DNA of 9,899 nucleotides, taken from positions 1 through 9,899 of the forward strand of contig JAIRLW010000165.1 in the NCBI GenBank assembly GCA_031259095.1, written 5' to 3'. Source of the stretch: Planctomycetaceae bacterium. GTDB taxonomy: Bacteria; Planctomycetota; Planctomycetia; Pirellulales; Thermoguttaceae. Position numbers and translations under genes: made by a program. The number at the start of each line of letters is the position of its first letter. The first letter of the stretch is position 1. The notes beneath the pieces were generated by a model that did not search any database, was not told the origin of the DNA, and worked only from the letters and a program-made list of their open reading frames with translations. Positions 1 to 6,000 of the stretch are shown piece by piece.

Positions 1-24
1 TCTCCCTATTATCTCTTTCGTACT

Positions 25-65
25 AAAAAAAACAAGGTAGGCGATGTTTCGCTGAAACATCGCCT
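25..65 (-). terminator. Possible rho-independent terminator
   Basis: Read on the minus strand, a perfect 12-bp stem with a 3-nt loop (65 down to 39) is followed, six bases later, by a run of eight T (complement of A25-A32). It lies about 175 bp past the stop of the DUF6807 gene, so it could end that transcript. The gap between stem and T-run is longer than ideal, and the hairpin is also part of a larger inverted-repeat block. Confidence 0.45.
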
Positions 66-200
66 CGGCGATAGCCGACTTGCCTCTGTGTTCGGTAGGA
101 AATCGGAAAACCAAACGGCTGGCAACACTAATTGCCGTCCGTACATAAGGTCATTGTCGGCTATTGCCGACGCAACCTTTTGGTAAAAAATCGCCTACCT
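35..200. repeat. Nested inverted-repeat block downstream of the DUF6807 gene
   Basis: Three nested pairs of complementary arms are visible. The outer arms are 35-45 and 190-200 (11 bp, core GGTAGGCGAT/ATCGCCTACC). The middle arms are 66-79 and 156-169 (14 pairs, one of them G-T). The central hairpin is 115-125 with 132-142, which has one mismatch, one wobble and a 6-nt loop. Local hairpins compete with these: 39-65 (12-bp stem, loop GCT), 65-78 (TCGGC-GATA-GCCGA) and 156-171 (GTCGGC-TATT-GCCGAC). The block has no convincing ORF. It could be a palindromic dispersed element, a structured RNA, or a set of transcription stops for the gene ending at 240. Sequence alone does not decide between these. 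Confidence 0.6.
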
Positions 201-239
201 GCTATTGACCGGACGGCTATATTTTCAGAAAAAATAGAT

Positions 240-1289
240 TCATGATGATTGTTTATTGTCAAATTCGTCCCAAAGTCCATCCAAGTCAGCTTCTTTGGGA
301 ATTCCGCCAAAAGCAACAACACGATAGCGGAGTTTTAATTCGTCTCCTTGCGGGAGCAGAAACGGTTTACGAAGCCAATTCATGGGCGTTGGCGAACAAT
401 TACCGTAATCTCTTGTGAACCAAGGACAGTTTTCAAAAGTCGGATGCGGCGCTTTGGACGGACAAAATACGGCAATTCCTTCGACCACTTCTTCTTTCAG
501 TCCGGCGCGTTTACCGTAAAACGCCATCCAACGCGACGGTTTCCCCAATGTCTTCTCCTGACCTTGAACGCCATCGGCATTGACCAAAACACCGCCGCCT
601 GTCGGAGCAAGATCAGGAGCGCAACGAACTCCAAACAAACCGTGATTCGTCTGTTCTACTTTAATATCCGTCAACGCCTTGAGAACAATATCGGCGTCCA
701 GAATATAACGGCGTTCATCAAGAATCTTGATCACGAAAAGCCGTTGATCTTCGATAATTGGGGAACGCTCGGTTTGCTTCCAAGGTTCCGGTTCGCCTTG
801 CGGAATCCAGAGGCAACGGTCTGTGATTTCGACACTTGTATTGTCAATTTTGAATTTTCCCTTTTCATCTTTGACAAACGCGGGACCTTGTGAAAGAATT
901 TGTCCCTGACTGAGTGAACCCTGCCAGTAATTCCCGCCGTTCACTCGGTCAAGCCCAAAAAACAATGACCGGTGATGAGGCCAAGGCATTGCGGTTTCTG
1001 CTGTCAACGATAAACCGCTTAATGGTCCAATGACTGGATAAAAATAAGGATACTTCAATGTTTTATGTGCTCGGTAGGAGGTTAAAACGGTGTTGTTTTG
1101 ATTACGCACCCACAACTGAAACAGTTGATGTTTTCCGTCAGCCGTATCGGGATAAGCCGTCAGATGTTGCGGCGGATTGTCACCGCCATTGCTGATAAAA
1201 TAATCTTTCGGCTGGGCAAACAAAGAACCCGCTGTTAAACCGGTTCCGGTTAAAACAACGGAGGCTTTTAGAAAATGACGTCGATTCAT
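240..1289 (-). CDS. Tat-exported DUF6807 (PmoA-like) family protein
   Basis: This is a 349-residue protein of unknown function that I assign to the DUF6807 family (Pfam PF14100), often mislabelled as methane oxygenase PmoA. It is not a membrane monooxygenase subunit: apart from the leader it has no membrane segments. The N-terminus has a twin-arginine signal, RRHFLK at residues 3-8, then a hydrophobic stretch and a likely cleavage near residue 25 (LFA-Q), so it should be exported folded. Family-like motifs are KYPYFYPVIGP (79-89), PWPHHRSLFFG (102-112), NHGLFGVR (215-222) and SRWMAFYG (252-259). The conserved His and Asn residues suggest a ligand or sugar-binding pocket, but that is inference. 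The ATG at 1289 is supported by AAGGA seven bases upstream. The gene stands alone, so its neighbours give no functional hint. The DUF6807 assignment comes from recognition and not from a search. Confidence 0.88.
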   Translation of the reverse strand: MNRRHFLKASVVLTGTGLTAGSLFAQPKDYFISNGGDNPPQHLTAYPDTADGKHQLFQLWVRNQNNTVLTSYRAHKTLKYPYFYPVIGPLSGLSLTAETAMPWPHHRSLFFGLDRVNGGNYWQGSLSQGQILSQGPAFVKDEKGKFKIDNTSVEITDRCLWIPQGEPEPWKQTERSPIIEDQRLFVIKILDERRYILDADIVLKALTDIKVEQTNHGLFGVRCAPDLAPTGGGVLVNADGVQGQEKTLGKPSRWMAFYGKRAGLKEEVVEGIAVFCPSKAPHPTFENCPWFTRDYGNCSPTPMNWLRKPFLLPQGDELKLRYRVVAFGGIPKEADLDGLWDEFDNKQSS

Positions 1290-1296
1290 CTGTCGA

Positions 1297-1301
1297 TCCT
1301 T
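1297..1301 (-). promoter_or_regulatory. Ribosome binding site of the DUF6807 gene
   Basis: AAGGA on the minus strand (TCCTT on plus) lies seven bases before the ATG at 1289. It fixes the start that gives the twin-arginine leader. Confidence 0.7.
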
Positions 1302-1400
1302 TCATAAATAGTGAAACGTTCAAGTAAAATACAAATTACCTATTCATTTTCCATTTTTTCAATAGGACGTCAAGATGAGCGTTGGTTGCCGTCTGTTGGG

Positions 1401-1435
1401 AACTTCTAAAAACCTCGACTGAAATCGACCGAAAA
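1401..1435 (+). repeat. Half copy of dispersed repeat family A
   Basis: The stretch starts AACTTCTAAAAAC and continues CTCGACTGAAATCGACCGAAAA. It matches the reverse complement of the right end of the element at 3938-4029 with only a couple of differences. The opposite arm is missing here, so this looks like one end or a decayed copy. Confidence 0.6.
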
Positions 1436-1684
1436 CGGCTGCCGTTGGCGTGCGTTACCGGCTCATTTCGGTTCTTGGTTCCCCATTTACCATCGCTTCC
1501 GTCCGTCGCTTCCGTCGTTGGATTGACCTGGGCATTTTCGACCATATTGAAGAGTCTTTACACGGTAGGATAAATTAGATAAAACCGATAACGCCTTCAT
1601 CGCAATCGCTAATATCTGTGTGTTTTTGAGAAATTAGGGTCAACACGCCCTAGCATTATTTTTACCACGAAAAACACGAATATT

Positions 1685-1723
1685 CACGAAAGGTTGGAAA
1701 AATAATTTTCACGTCCTTTCGTG
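1685..1723. repeat. CACGAA-type inverted repeat
   Basis: CACGAAAGG (1685-1693) is the exact reverse complement of CCTTTCGTG (1715-1723). The left side carries two more CACGAA words just upstream (about 1662-1680), and the right side continues into TATTTCGTCG. The result is a longer imperfect inverted repeat with iterated CACGAA. It sits downstream of rpsT and could fold into a hairpin in the rpsT transcript. Confidence 0.5.
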
Positions 1724-1731
1724 TATTTCGT

Positions 1732-1757
1732 CGTTAACAATTGGCGTTAACAATTGG
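1732..1757 (+). repeat. 13-bp tandem duplication
   Basis: CGTTAACAATTGG occurs twice with no spacer, at 1732-1744 and 1745-1757. Each copy contains a GTTAAC palindrome. It lies just past the 3' end of rpsT. It looks like a simple slippage duplication. Confidence 0.75.
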
Positions 1758-1768
1758 CATTGGAAACG

Positions 1769-1784
1769 CCGCTGAATAATTACC
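1769..1784 (+). repeat. 16-mer shared with 5913-5928
   Basis: CCGCTGAATAATTACC is found here and at 5913-5928 in the same orientation, each time within 60 bp of the 3' end of a minus-strand gene. The second copy belongs to an inverted-repeat element, so this one may be a remnant of the same family. Confidence 0.6.
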
Positions 1785-1794
1785 GGTATTTTAA

Positions 1795-2079
1795 TCAGGA
1801 AACCGTTTGATTTTGTTCTTTCAACTTGCGGATGAGCGCGGAAAGCCGGGATTTTTTACGGGCAGCCGCATTTTTATGGATAGTTTTTTTTGCGCCGGCT
1901 TGGTCGAGTGATTTGACCGCAATGCGGAAAAGTTGATCCGCTTCTTCCGCATTGCCCTCGCGGACTGCTTTGACCACATTTTTACAGCGGTTACGAACAA
2001 ACGACCGATTGGCACGGTTGCGTTCCCGCGCCGTAATGTTCTGACGAAGACGTTTTTTAGCACTTTTAATGTTTGGCAT
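1795..2079 (-). CDS. rpsT: 30S ribosomal protein S20
   Basis: A 94-residue, strongly basic protein with the typical S20 pattern: MPNIKSAKKRLRQ at the start, ERNRANRSFVRN near residues 19-30, and AGAKKTIHKNAAARKKSRLS at about 62-81. S20 binds 16S rRNA early in assembly of the small subunit and is built of long helices. The length is slightly above the common 85-90. The ATG at 2079 begins the conserved sequence, but there is no Shine-Dalgarno-like site in the 20 bases before it, so initiation may use a weak or leaderless-like context. A second open frame overlaps it in a different frame and is a shadow. The upstream neighbour, 191 bp away, is a TPR gene on the same strand. Expression from a promoter in that AT-rich gap is likely, though no strong -35/-10 pair is visible. 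Confidence 0.97.
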   Translation of the reverse strand: MPNIKSAKKRLRQNITARERNRANRSFVRNRCKNVVKAVREGNAEEADQLFRIAVKSLDQAGAKKTIHKNAAARKKSRLSALIRKLKEQNQTVS

Positions 2080-2270
2080 AAGTTTTCAGGTAATAAAATT
2101 GAAATCGTGACCGTTCCAGAAAATAAAGACACGGCAATCGGTAAAATGATCAAGTTTCCATTGAACCTATTTAATATAATCCGGTTTTATTTTTCGGATG
2201 ACATTAATTTTCGGCATGATTAATTTATCTATTTTGTCGTGTAAAAATTTTTGGCGTAAATTATTGAGGC

Positions 2271-3650
2271 TTAATTATGCCGTTTTTGGGCAACTTTGTC
2301 TAGTAGTTCCCCCAAATCTTTGTAGGAAAAATCGATTGCCGCCAATTGATGTCCGTATTCCTCCGATTTTTCATAATCTTCCAACTCAAAGGCAAGTTTC
2401 GCGGCAAGATAAAGCACTTTCTTTTTCGATTCTCCATCCGATAAGGCTGCAACCGCTTCTTGGTAATGAGTCATCGCCAATTTGTTTTGCTTAATCATTT
2501 GAAAACATTGACCCAACGCAAGCAAACATTCGCCTTTACGTATTTCTTCCGCTTTTGCCTGTTGAAATTCGGTAATCGCTTCTTTAATTTGTTTCCGTTG
2601 CTGGAGTAAAACGCCGTATTCGAAATGATAACCGGCATGATTGGGGTGATATTGAATCCGATGTCGGGCAAGTTCCAGATTTTTCGCGTCGTATTCCTCT
2701 TTTGTCTTATAAAATTCGGTTTTCGTTGATTCCTTTCTTGTTTTCTCAAACTCTTCCTTGAGCGACAACACTTTGGCGTGTAATTTTTGTTTTTGCGTAT
2801 TCAGCAACCGCTCCGCAATATCCGGCGATTCATGGGAAAGCGGAACCGCTTGAAGATAATATTGTTCAGATTTTTCATAATCTGCCTGTTGGTAAAAATG
2901 TTGGGCGAGTTCGAGGTAATTAGCAATATCATTCGGATTCTTTTTGATTCGTTTTTCGACCTGTTCCAGATAAGTCAGCGGACGTCCCATCACGTCTTCA
3001 GTTTCCGAGAATTCCGTTTGGGCTTGGGCATTGCGGACTTGGTTGGAATCACCGGTGGCGTATTTTCCTTTCTGAATTGTTTTTTCAACCGTCAAATCTT
3101 TGCGAAGTTTTTCGGCGTCCTGATCATTCGGTTTTACTTTGAGAATCCGGTGGACACAAGCCAATGCCCCGTCATAATCGGCAAGATCACGCAATGCCGT
3201 TCCACAAATTCGGTTGGCTTCGAGATGAAACGGGGCTGAGTCAACGGCGGCTTTGTAATATTCGACGGCAACTTCATGGTGTCCCAACTCCTCGCACGCT
3301 CCGCCTGCCGAAAGTAAAGCGTCCACATTCCAAGGATCCGATTGCAACGACTCCACCGATGATTTGAATACTTGCTCCGGTTTTTTAGAACGCATTGTTT
3401 TTTTTCCTGAACCTGTGAGAACCGAAAAAATACCTTTTTTTTTCGGTTCGCCGTGCTTTTTTTTCAGATTAGCAAGGAACGATTTAAGATAAATGGGATT
3501 GCCGGGATCGCCAAGAACACATTGAATAAACCACTCATTGGCATAATCAAAATTTGTCATTGACATTTCTTTATTGCCGTAAGCAAAGAATTGCTGAAAT
3601 TTTTTACGATCCACAGTCGTCGCGGATGATTCATTGGAAACGGTATTCAT
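2271..3650 (-). CDS. Tetratricopeptide-repeat (TPR) protein, cytoplasmic
   Basis: A 459-residue protein with no signal peptide or membrane segment, so probably cytoplasmic. TPR-like helical pairs are seen at about residues 107-140 (with ACEELGHHEVAVEYYKAAVD), 141-174, 240-272 (YLELAQHFYQQADYEKSEQY), 338-370, 371-402 and 410-440. A charged, helix-prone stretch at 285-330 (KQKLHAKVLSLKEEFEKTR) could be coiled coil. The N-terminal part (residues 16-65, including FDYANEWF and CVLGDPGNPIYLKSFLANL) resembles a planctomycete TPR protein type I know from memory, which supports the lineage. TPR arrays bind partner proteins; the partner is unknown. The ATG at 3650 has no Shine-Dalgarno site. The gene ends 191 bp before rpsT on the same strand. 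Function is not assigned. Confidence 0.9.
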   Translation of the reverse strand: MNTVSNESSATTVDRKKFQQFFAYGNKEMSMTNFDYANEWFIQCVLGDPGNPIYLKSFLANLKKKHGEPKKKGIFSVLTGSGKKTMRSKKPEQVFKSSVESLQSDPWNVDALLSAGGACEELGHHEVAVEYYKAAVDSAPFHLEANRICGTALRDLADYDGALACVHRILKVKPNDQDAEKLRKDLTVEKTIQKGKYATGDSNQVRNAQAQTEFSETEDVMGRPLTYLEQVEKRIKKNPNDIANYLELAQHFYQQADYEKSEQYYLQAVPLSHESPDIAERLLNTQKQKLHAKVLSLKEEFEKTRKESTKTEFYKTKEEYDAKNLELARHRIQYHPNHAGYHFEYGVLLQQRKQIKEAITEFQQAKAEEIRKGECLLALGQCFQMIKQNKLAMTHYQEAVAALSDGESKKKVLYLAAKLAFELEDYEKSEEYGHQLAAIDFSYKDLGELLDKVAQKRHN

Positions 3651-3749
3651 ATTCGTTTGAAAAAAACAAGGTTACGGAATCCTCATAACACACGAAAATT
3701 CGGTTTTTATTTTTGATGGGTTATAAAATTTATTGGATATTTACGTAGC

Positions 3750-3773
3750 AGAGACGCAATGCATTGCGTCTCT
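3750..3773. repeat. Perfect 24-bp palindrome
   Basis: The sequence is self-complementary over 24 bases, with half-site AGAGACGCAATG followed directly by CATTGCGTCTCT and no loop. It is flanked by GTAGC on the left and AC on the right, which suggests an original GTAGAGACGC...GCGTCTCTAC form. Similar GTAGAGACG palindromes are scattered in genomes of other phyla as intergenic repeats (recollection, not checked). It lies about 100 bp upstream of the TPR gene start. Confidence 0.85.
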
Positions 3774-3937
3774 ACAAAACCGAATCTTAAAATTTAACGA
3801 GTCAATATTGAGGCGGCTTGAAATATAACGTGTTCTTAATCATTATGTTCTAAATCGCTTTTTGAATCAAGTACGCTGATTTCTTTCAAGACCGGAATTT
3901 TTCTGATTATTTCGGAATTGGGAGAGGCAATTAAGGC

Positions 3938-4029
3938 AACTTCTAAAAACTTGTTTTTTGATCGACCAAAATCAACCTAATTCGACTAAAATCGATTTTG
4001 GTCGATTTCAGTCGAAGTTTTTAGAAGTT
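3938..4029. repeat. Dispersed repeat family A, complete MITE-like inverted-repeat element
   Basis: The ends are perfect 15-bp inverted repeats, AACTTCTAAAAACTT (3938-3952) and its complement at 4015-4029. Inside, ATCGACCAAAATC (3961-3973) pairs exactly with 3994-4006, and CGACTAAAATCGATTTTGGTCG (about 3983-4004) is nearly palindromic by itself. The 92-bp unit encodes nothing. Matching pieces occur at 1401 and in a related form at 7685. A short non-autonomous mobile element or REP-like repeat fits best. No clear target-site duplication is visible. Confidence 0.75.
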
Positions 4030-4067
4030 CTCTTAATAGTTGATAGTGGAAAGTGATTGTAATATTT

Positions 4068-4137
4068 CCGTCCCGTTAGGGACACAATGTTGGATCAATT
4101 CCTAATTTTACCAACAATATCGTTCCCAACGGGACGG
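4068..4137. repeat. GTCCC hairpin element (family B)
   Basis: The outer arms CCGTCCCGTT (4068-4077) and AACGGGACGG (4128-4137) are perfectly complementary. Inside, TGTTGG (4088-4093) pairs with CCAACA (4111-4116). The left arm itself contains the small hairpin GTCCC-GTTA-GGGAC (4070-4083). The 70-nt unit could fold into a long stem in the 3' part of the LolD-type transcript. A related GTCCC-TGC-GGGAC core occurs at 5873-5885. Confidence 0.65.
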
Positions 4138-4206
4138 ACTAATTACTAATTAATTAGAATGTTTCATTTGAAACTACTGCCCCTAATCTCCTTTTTTACA
4201 CATTTT

Positions 4207-5757
4207 TTACACAATAACGCCGTCCACCATGCGGACAATTCGGTCGGCGGTGTTGGCAATCATGTTGTCGTGAGTGACCATGACAATGGTTAATTTTTGT
4301 TCCCTATTAAGACGTTGGAGCAGTTCCATAATTTCTCTTGCCGACGTCGCATCAAGATTGCCGGTTGGTTCGTCCGCCAGAAGAATTTTCGGTTCTGAAA
4401 TTAACGCCCGCGCAATCGCCGCACGCTGCATCTCGCCGCCGGAAAGTTCACACGGTTTGTGTTTCAGACGATGAGATAATCCCACCTTGTCCAGTAACGT
4501 TTTTGCCTTTTCAATGTACATGCCGCGGCGGAAACAATAACCCCAAATCCCTTCTCGAATCATTAACGGCGATAATACGTTTTCCAATGTCGTCAATTCC
4601 GGTAACAAATGATAAAACTGGAAAATAAAACCAATCGAACTGTTACGTAAATAATCTCGGCGAACAATCGGAATATTGTCAATCCGTTGATCTTCAAAAT
4701 AAACGGCGCCCGATTCCGGCTTGTCCAACGTTCCAAGCAAATGCAATAACGTACTTTTACCCGAACCGCTTTGACCAATAATCGCAACAAATTCGCCGGT
4801 CCGCACCGATAAATTAACTCCCTTCAGTACAGGAATTTTCAACCTTTTCCGGTAATAACTCTTGGTCAGATTTTCCGTCCGAAGTAATTCATTGACCGTT
4901 TTTTCCGACACAATAACAGAAACTTCTCTCTTTTTCAGAACAGAACCAGACCGTTTACGCCGAAATACCGTCTCCCGATTTTCACGAACAAGGTGAACTA
5001 CCGGTAAAATAATCTTGGTCTGTTCAATAACTTTTTTTTGTTCAGTATTTTGATTTTGTTCAATCTCTTGATTCTGTTCCGTACTTCTACTGTTACTGTT
5101 ATTGTTACTGTTGCTTTTACTTTTGTTTTGTGCAGATTCTTTTTGCACGGAATTGTTATTGTTATCCGGTTGTGTTTTCATTTTATTTCGTGTTAGGAAA
5201 ACGTCGATATCTTCAAAATGTTCGTTGGTTTGAAATTCTTCCGCCGGATTGGTTTCGGCAAAGGTTGGAGAGGATTTAACAGTAACAGGTTTTTCGTCAA
5301 AATTGCGGTCCCAATCCGGTAAAGGCGGAATTTCCGGAAAATGACTTGCTCGTTGTGTTTCCTCCAACCGGTCAATTTTCGAATGGAACCGGTCAATCGG
5401 ATCATCCTGACGATCAAATAATTTCCGGTCAAATATTGTTTTTGAATTTTCAACAGCCGGAATATTTTCGTATAAAAATGGAACGCGATACGGCAATTCC
5501 CGTACCGGAATTGCCGTTCGGGTCGAATGCGCAACAGATTCTTTGAATGGCGAAGGAATCATTTTAGGGGAAGTGGTAGGCAACGGTAAAGGTTTTTCAA
5601 ACAATTCGTCTAATTCAATGGTTGGCGGATTCAGCAGTGTACGACCATCCGGTCCCCGAAGAACTCCGGCAAGCCGAACATTCGGTTTCGGCGCCGGTTC
5701 CGGCGGATCAAGACGCGGCTTGACTGGTCGAAAATCTGCGGTCGGTCGGGATTTCAT
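4207..5757 (-). CDS. lolD: LolD-type ABC transporter ATPase with long N-terminal extension
   Basis: The C-terminal part (about residues 290-516) is a full ABC ATPase of the LolD/MacB type. It has Walker [10 protein letters not shown] (328-336), the Q-loop at Gln380 ([11 protein letters not shown]), signature [13 protein letters not shown] (438-450), Walker B ILLADEP (458-464), D-loop GNLD (466-469) and the switch His496 (VTHD). It should drive release of lipoproteins from the inner membrane together with the permease encoded just upstream (stop at 5988, gap 230 bp). LolD is usually about 230 residues; this protein has 516. The extra N-terminus is Pro-rich (residues 1-160) and then Asn/Gln/Ser/Lys-rich (about 193-245), likely disordered and without a signal peptide. 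The ATG at 5757 has no Shine-Dalgarno site, so a later start is possible. However, the frame stays open throughout and reads like protein. Assignment to LolD and not another MacB-like ATPase rests on the neighbouring permease. Confidence 0.88.
   Translation of the reverse strand: MKSRPTADFRPVKPRLDPPEPAPKPNVRLAGVLRGPDGRTLLNPPTIELDELFEKPLPLPTTSPKMIPSPFKESVAHSTRTAIPVRELPYRVPFLYENIPAVENSKTIFDRKLFDRQDDPIDRFHSKIDRLEETQRASHFPEIPPLPDWDRNFDEKPVTVKSSPTFAETNPAEEFQTNEHFEDIDVFLTRNKMKTQPDNNNNSVQKESAQNKSKSNSNNNSNSRSTEQNQEIEQNQNTEQKKVIEQTKIILPVVHLVRENRETVFRRKRSGSVLKKREVSVIVSEKTVNELLRTENLTKSYYRKRLKIPVLKGVNLSVRTGEFVAIIGQSGSGKSTLLHLLGTLDKPESGAVYFEDQRIDNIPIVRRDYLRNSSIGFIFQFYHLLPELTTLENVLSPLMIREGIWGYCFRRGMYIEKAKTLLDKVGLSHRLKHKPCELSGGEMQRAAIARALISEPKILLADEPTGNLDATSAREIMELLQRLNREQKLTIVMVTHDNMIANTADRIVRMVDGVIV
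4888..5757 (-). other. N-terminal extension of the LolD-type ATPase
   Basis: This covers residues 1-290 of the ATPase. Residues 1-160 contain many Pro (for example [31 protein letters not shown]). The segment 193-245 (5023-5181) is made mostly of Asn, Gln, Ser, Lys and Glu. A short basic piece [12 protein letters not shown] (266-277) precedes the ATPase domain. I recognise no fold. It could tether the ATPase to a partner, or could be a separate ORF read through into the ATPase. No stop or frameshift is visible between the parts. Confidence 0.6.
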
Positions 5758-5842
5758 TGTGGAAGGTTGTGAATTGTGAGTTGGAATTCGGAGTTAGCGG
5801 AAGCGGAAAATGTTCTGTCAATCGTTTGTGTCACAAACCTAT

Positions 5843-5928
5843 TTCAGCGGAATTTTTTTGTTTTTCAATCTCGTCCCTGCGGGACTAATACAAAATAACG
5901 TATCACGAAATTCCGCTGAATAATTACC
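5843..5928. repeat. GTCCC hairpin element with flanking inverted arms
   Basis: The arms TTCAGCGGAATTT (5843-5855) and AAATTCCGCTGAA (5908-5920) are exact complements. Between them lies GTCCC-TGC-GGGAC (5873-5885). The right end continues into CCGCTGAATAATTACC (5913-5928), which is identical to 1769-1784 downstream of rpsT. The element sits in the gap between the permease and ATPase genes. Confidence 0.65.
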
Positions 5929-5955
5929 CAATCCCAAACCACAAATAATGTTCAC

Positions 5956-6000
5956 ATTTAATTTCTTAACGATTAACTTCTTAGCGATTAACTTCTTAAC
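5956..6000 (-). repeat. Three 15-bp tandem repeats over the permease stop codon
   Basis: Copies lie at 5956-5970 (12 of 15 bases match), 5971-5985 and 5986-6000, with consensus GATTAACTTCTTAAC. The stop codon of the permease (5988-5990) is inside the last copy, so the final three residues, LRS, are encoded by the repeat. In another frame the units read as KKLI-type pentapeptides. The array may have arisen by slippage and moved or created the present stop. Confidence 0.7.

Larger units (their letters stand above)
1290..1794. other. Gap between rpsT and the DUF6807 gene
   Basis: About 500 bp without a convincing gene. It holds a half copy of a dispersed repeat (1401-1435), an 11-bp direct repeat TCGCTTCCGTC at 1493-1503 and 1506-1516, a TAGGG/CCCTA hairpin near 1637-1654, CACGAA-rich inverted repeats (1685-1723), a 13-bp tandem duplication (1732-1757) and a 16-mer that recurs at 5913. 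Short open frames exist on both strands between 1336 and 1573, but they overlap each other and the repeat and have no start-site support. The promoter of the DUF6807 gene should lie in the left part, but I see no clear -35/-10 pair. Confidence 0.6.
3651..4206. other. Repeat-rich gap between the LolD-type gene and the TPR gene
   Basis: About 555 bp without a gene that I can support. It holds three different palindromic elements in under 400 bp: a perfect 24-bp palindrome (3750-3773), a long inverted-repeat element (3938-4029) and a GTCCC hairpin element (4068-4137). Two small AT-rich palindromes follow, CTAATTAATTAG at 4146-4157 and GTTTCATTTGAAAC at 4161-4174. The promoter of the TPR gene should lie near 3660-3750, but no convincing pair of boxes is visible. 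Confidence 0.65.

Noticed and set aside
348..893. Plus-strand open frame of 181 codons
   Set aside because: It lies wholly antisense to the DUF6807 gene, has no homology I recognise and no start-site support.
1336..1573. Short open frames on both strands between rpsT and the DUF6807 gene
   Set aside because: They overlap each other and a dispersed repeat, lack ribosome binding sites and show no recognisable protein family.
5956..6000. Short regular repeats considered as a CRISPR array
   Set aside because: The 15-bp units are directly adjacent with no spacers and overlap a gene end.
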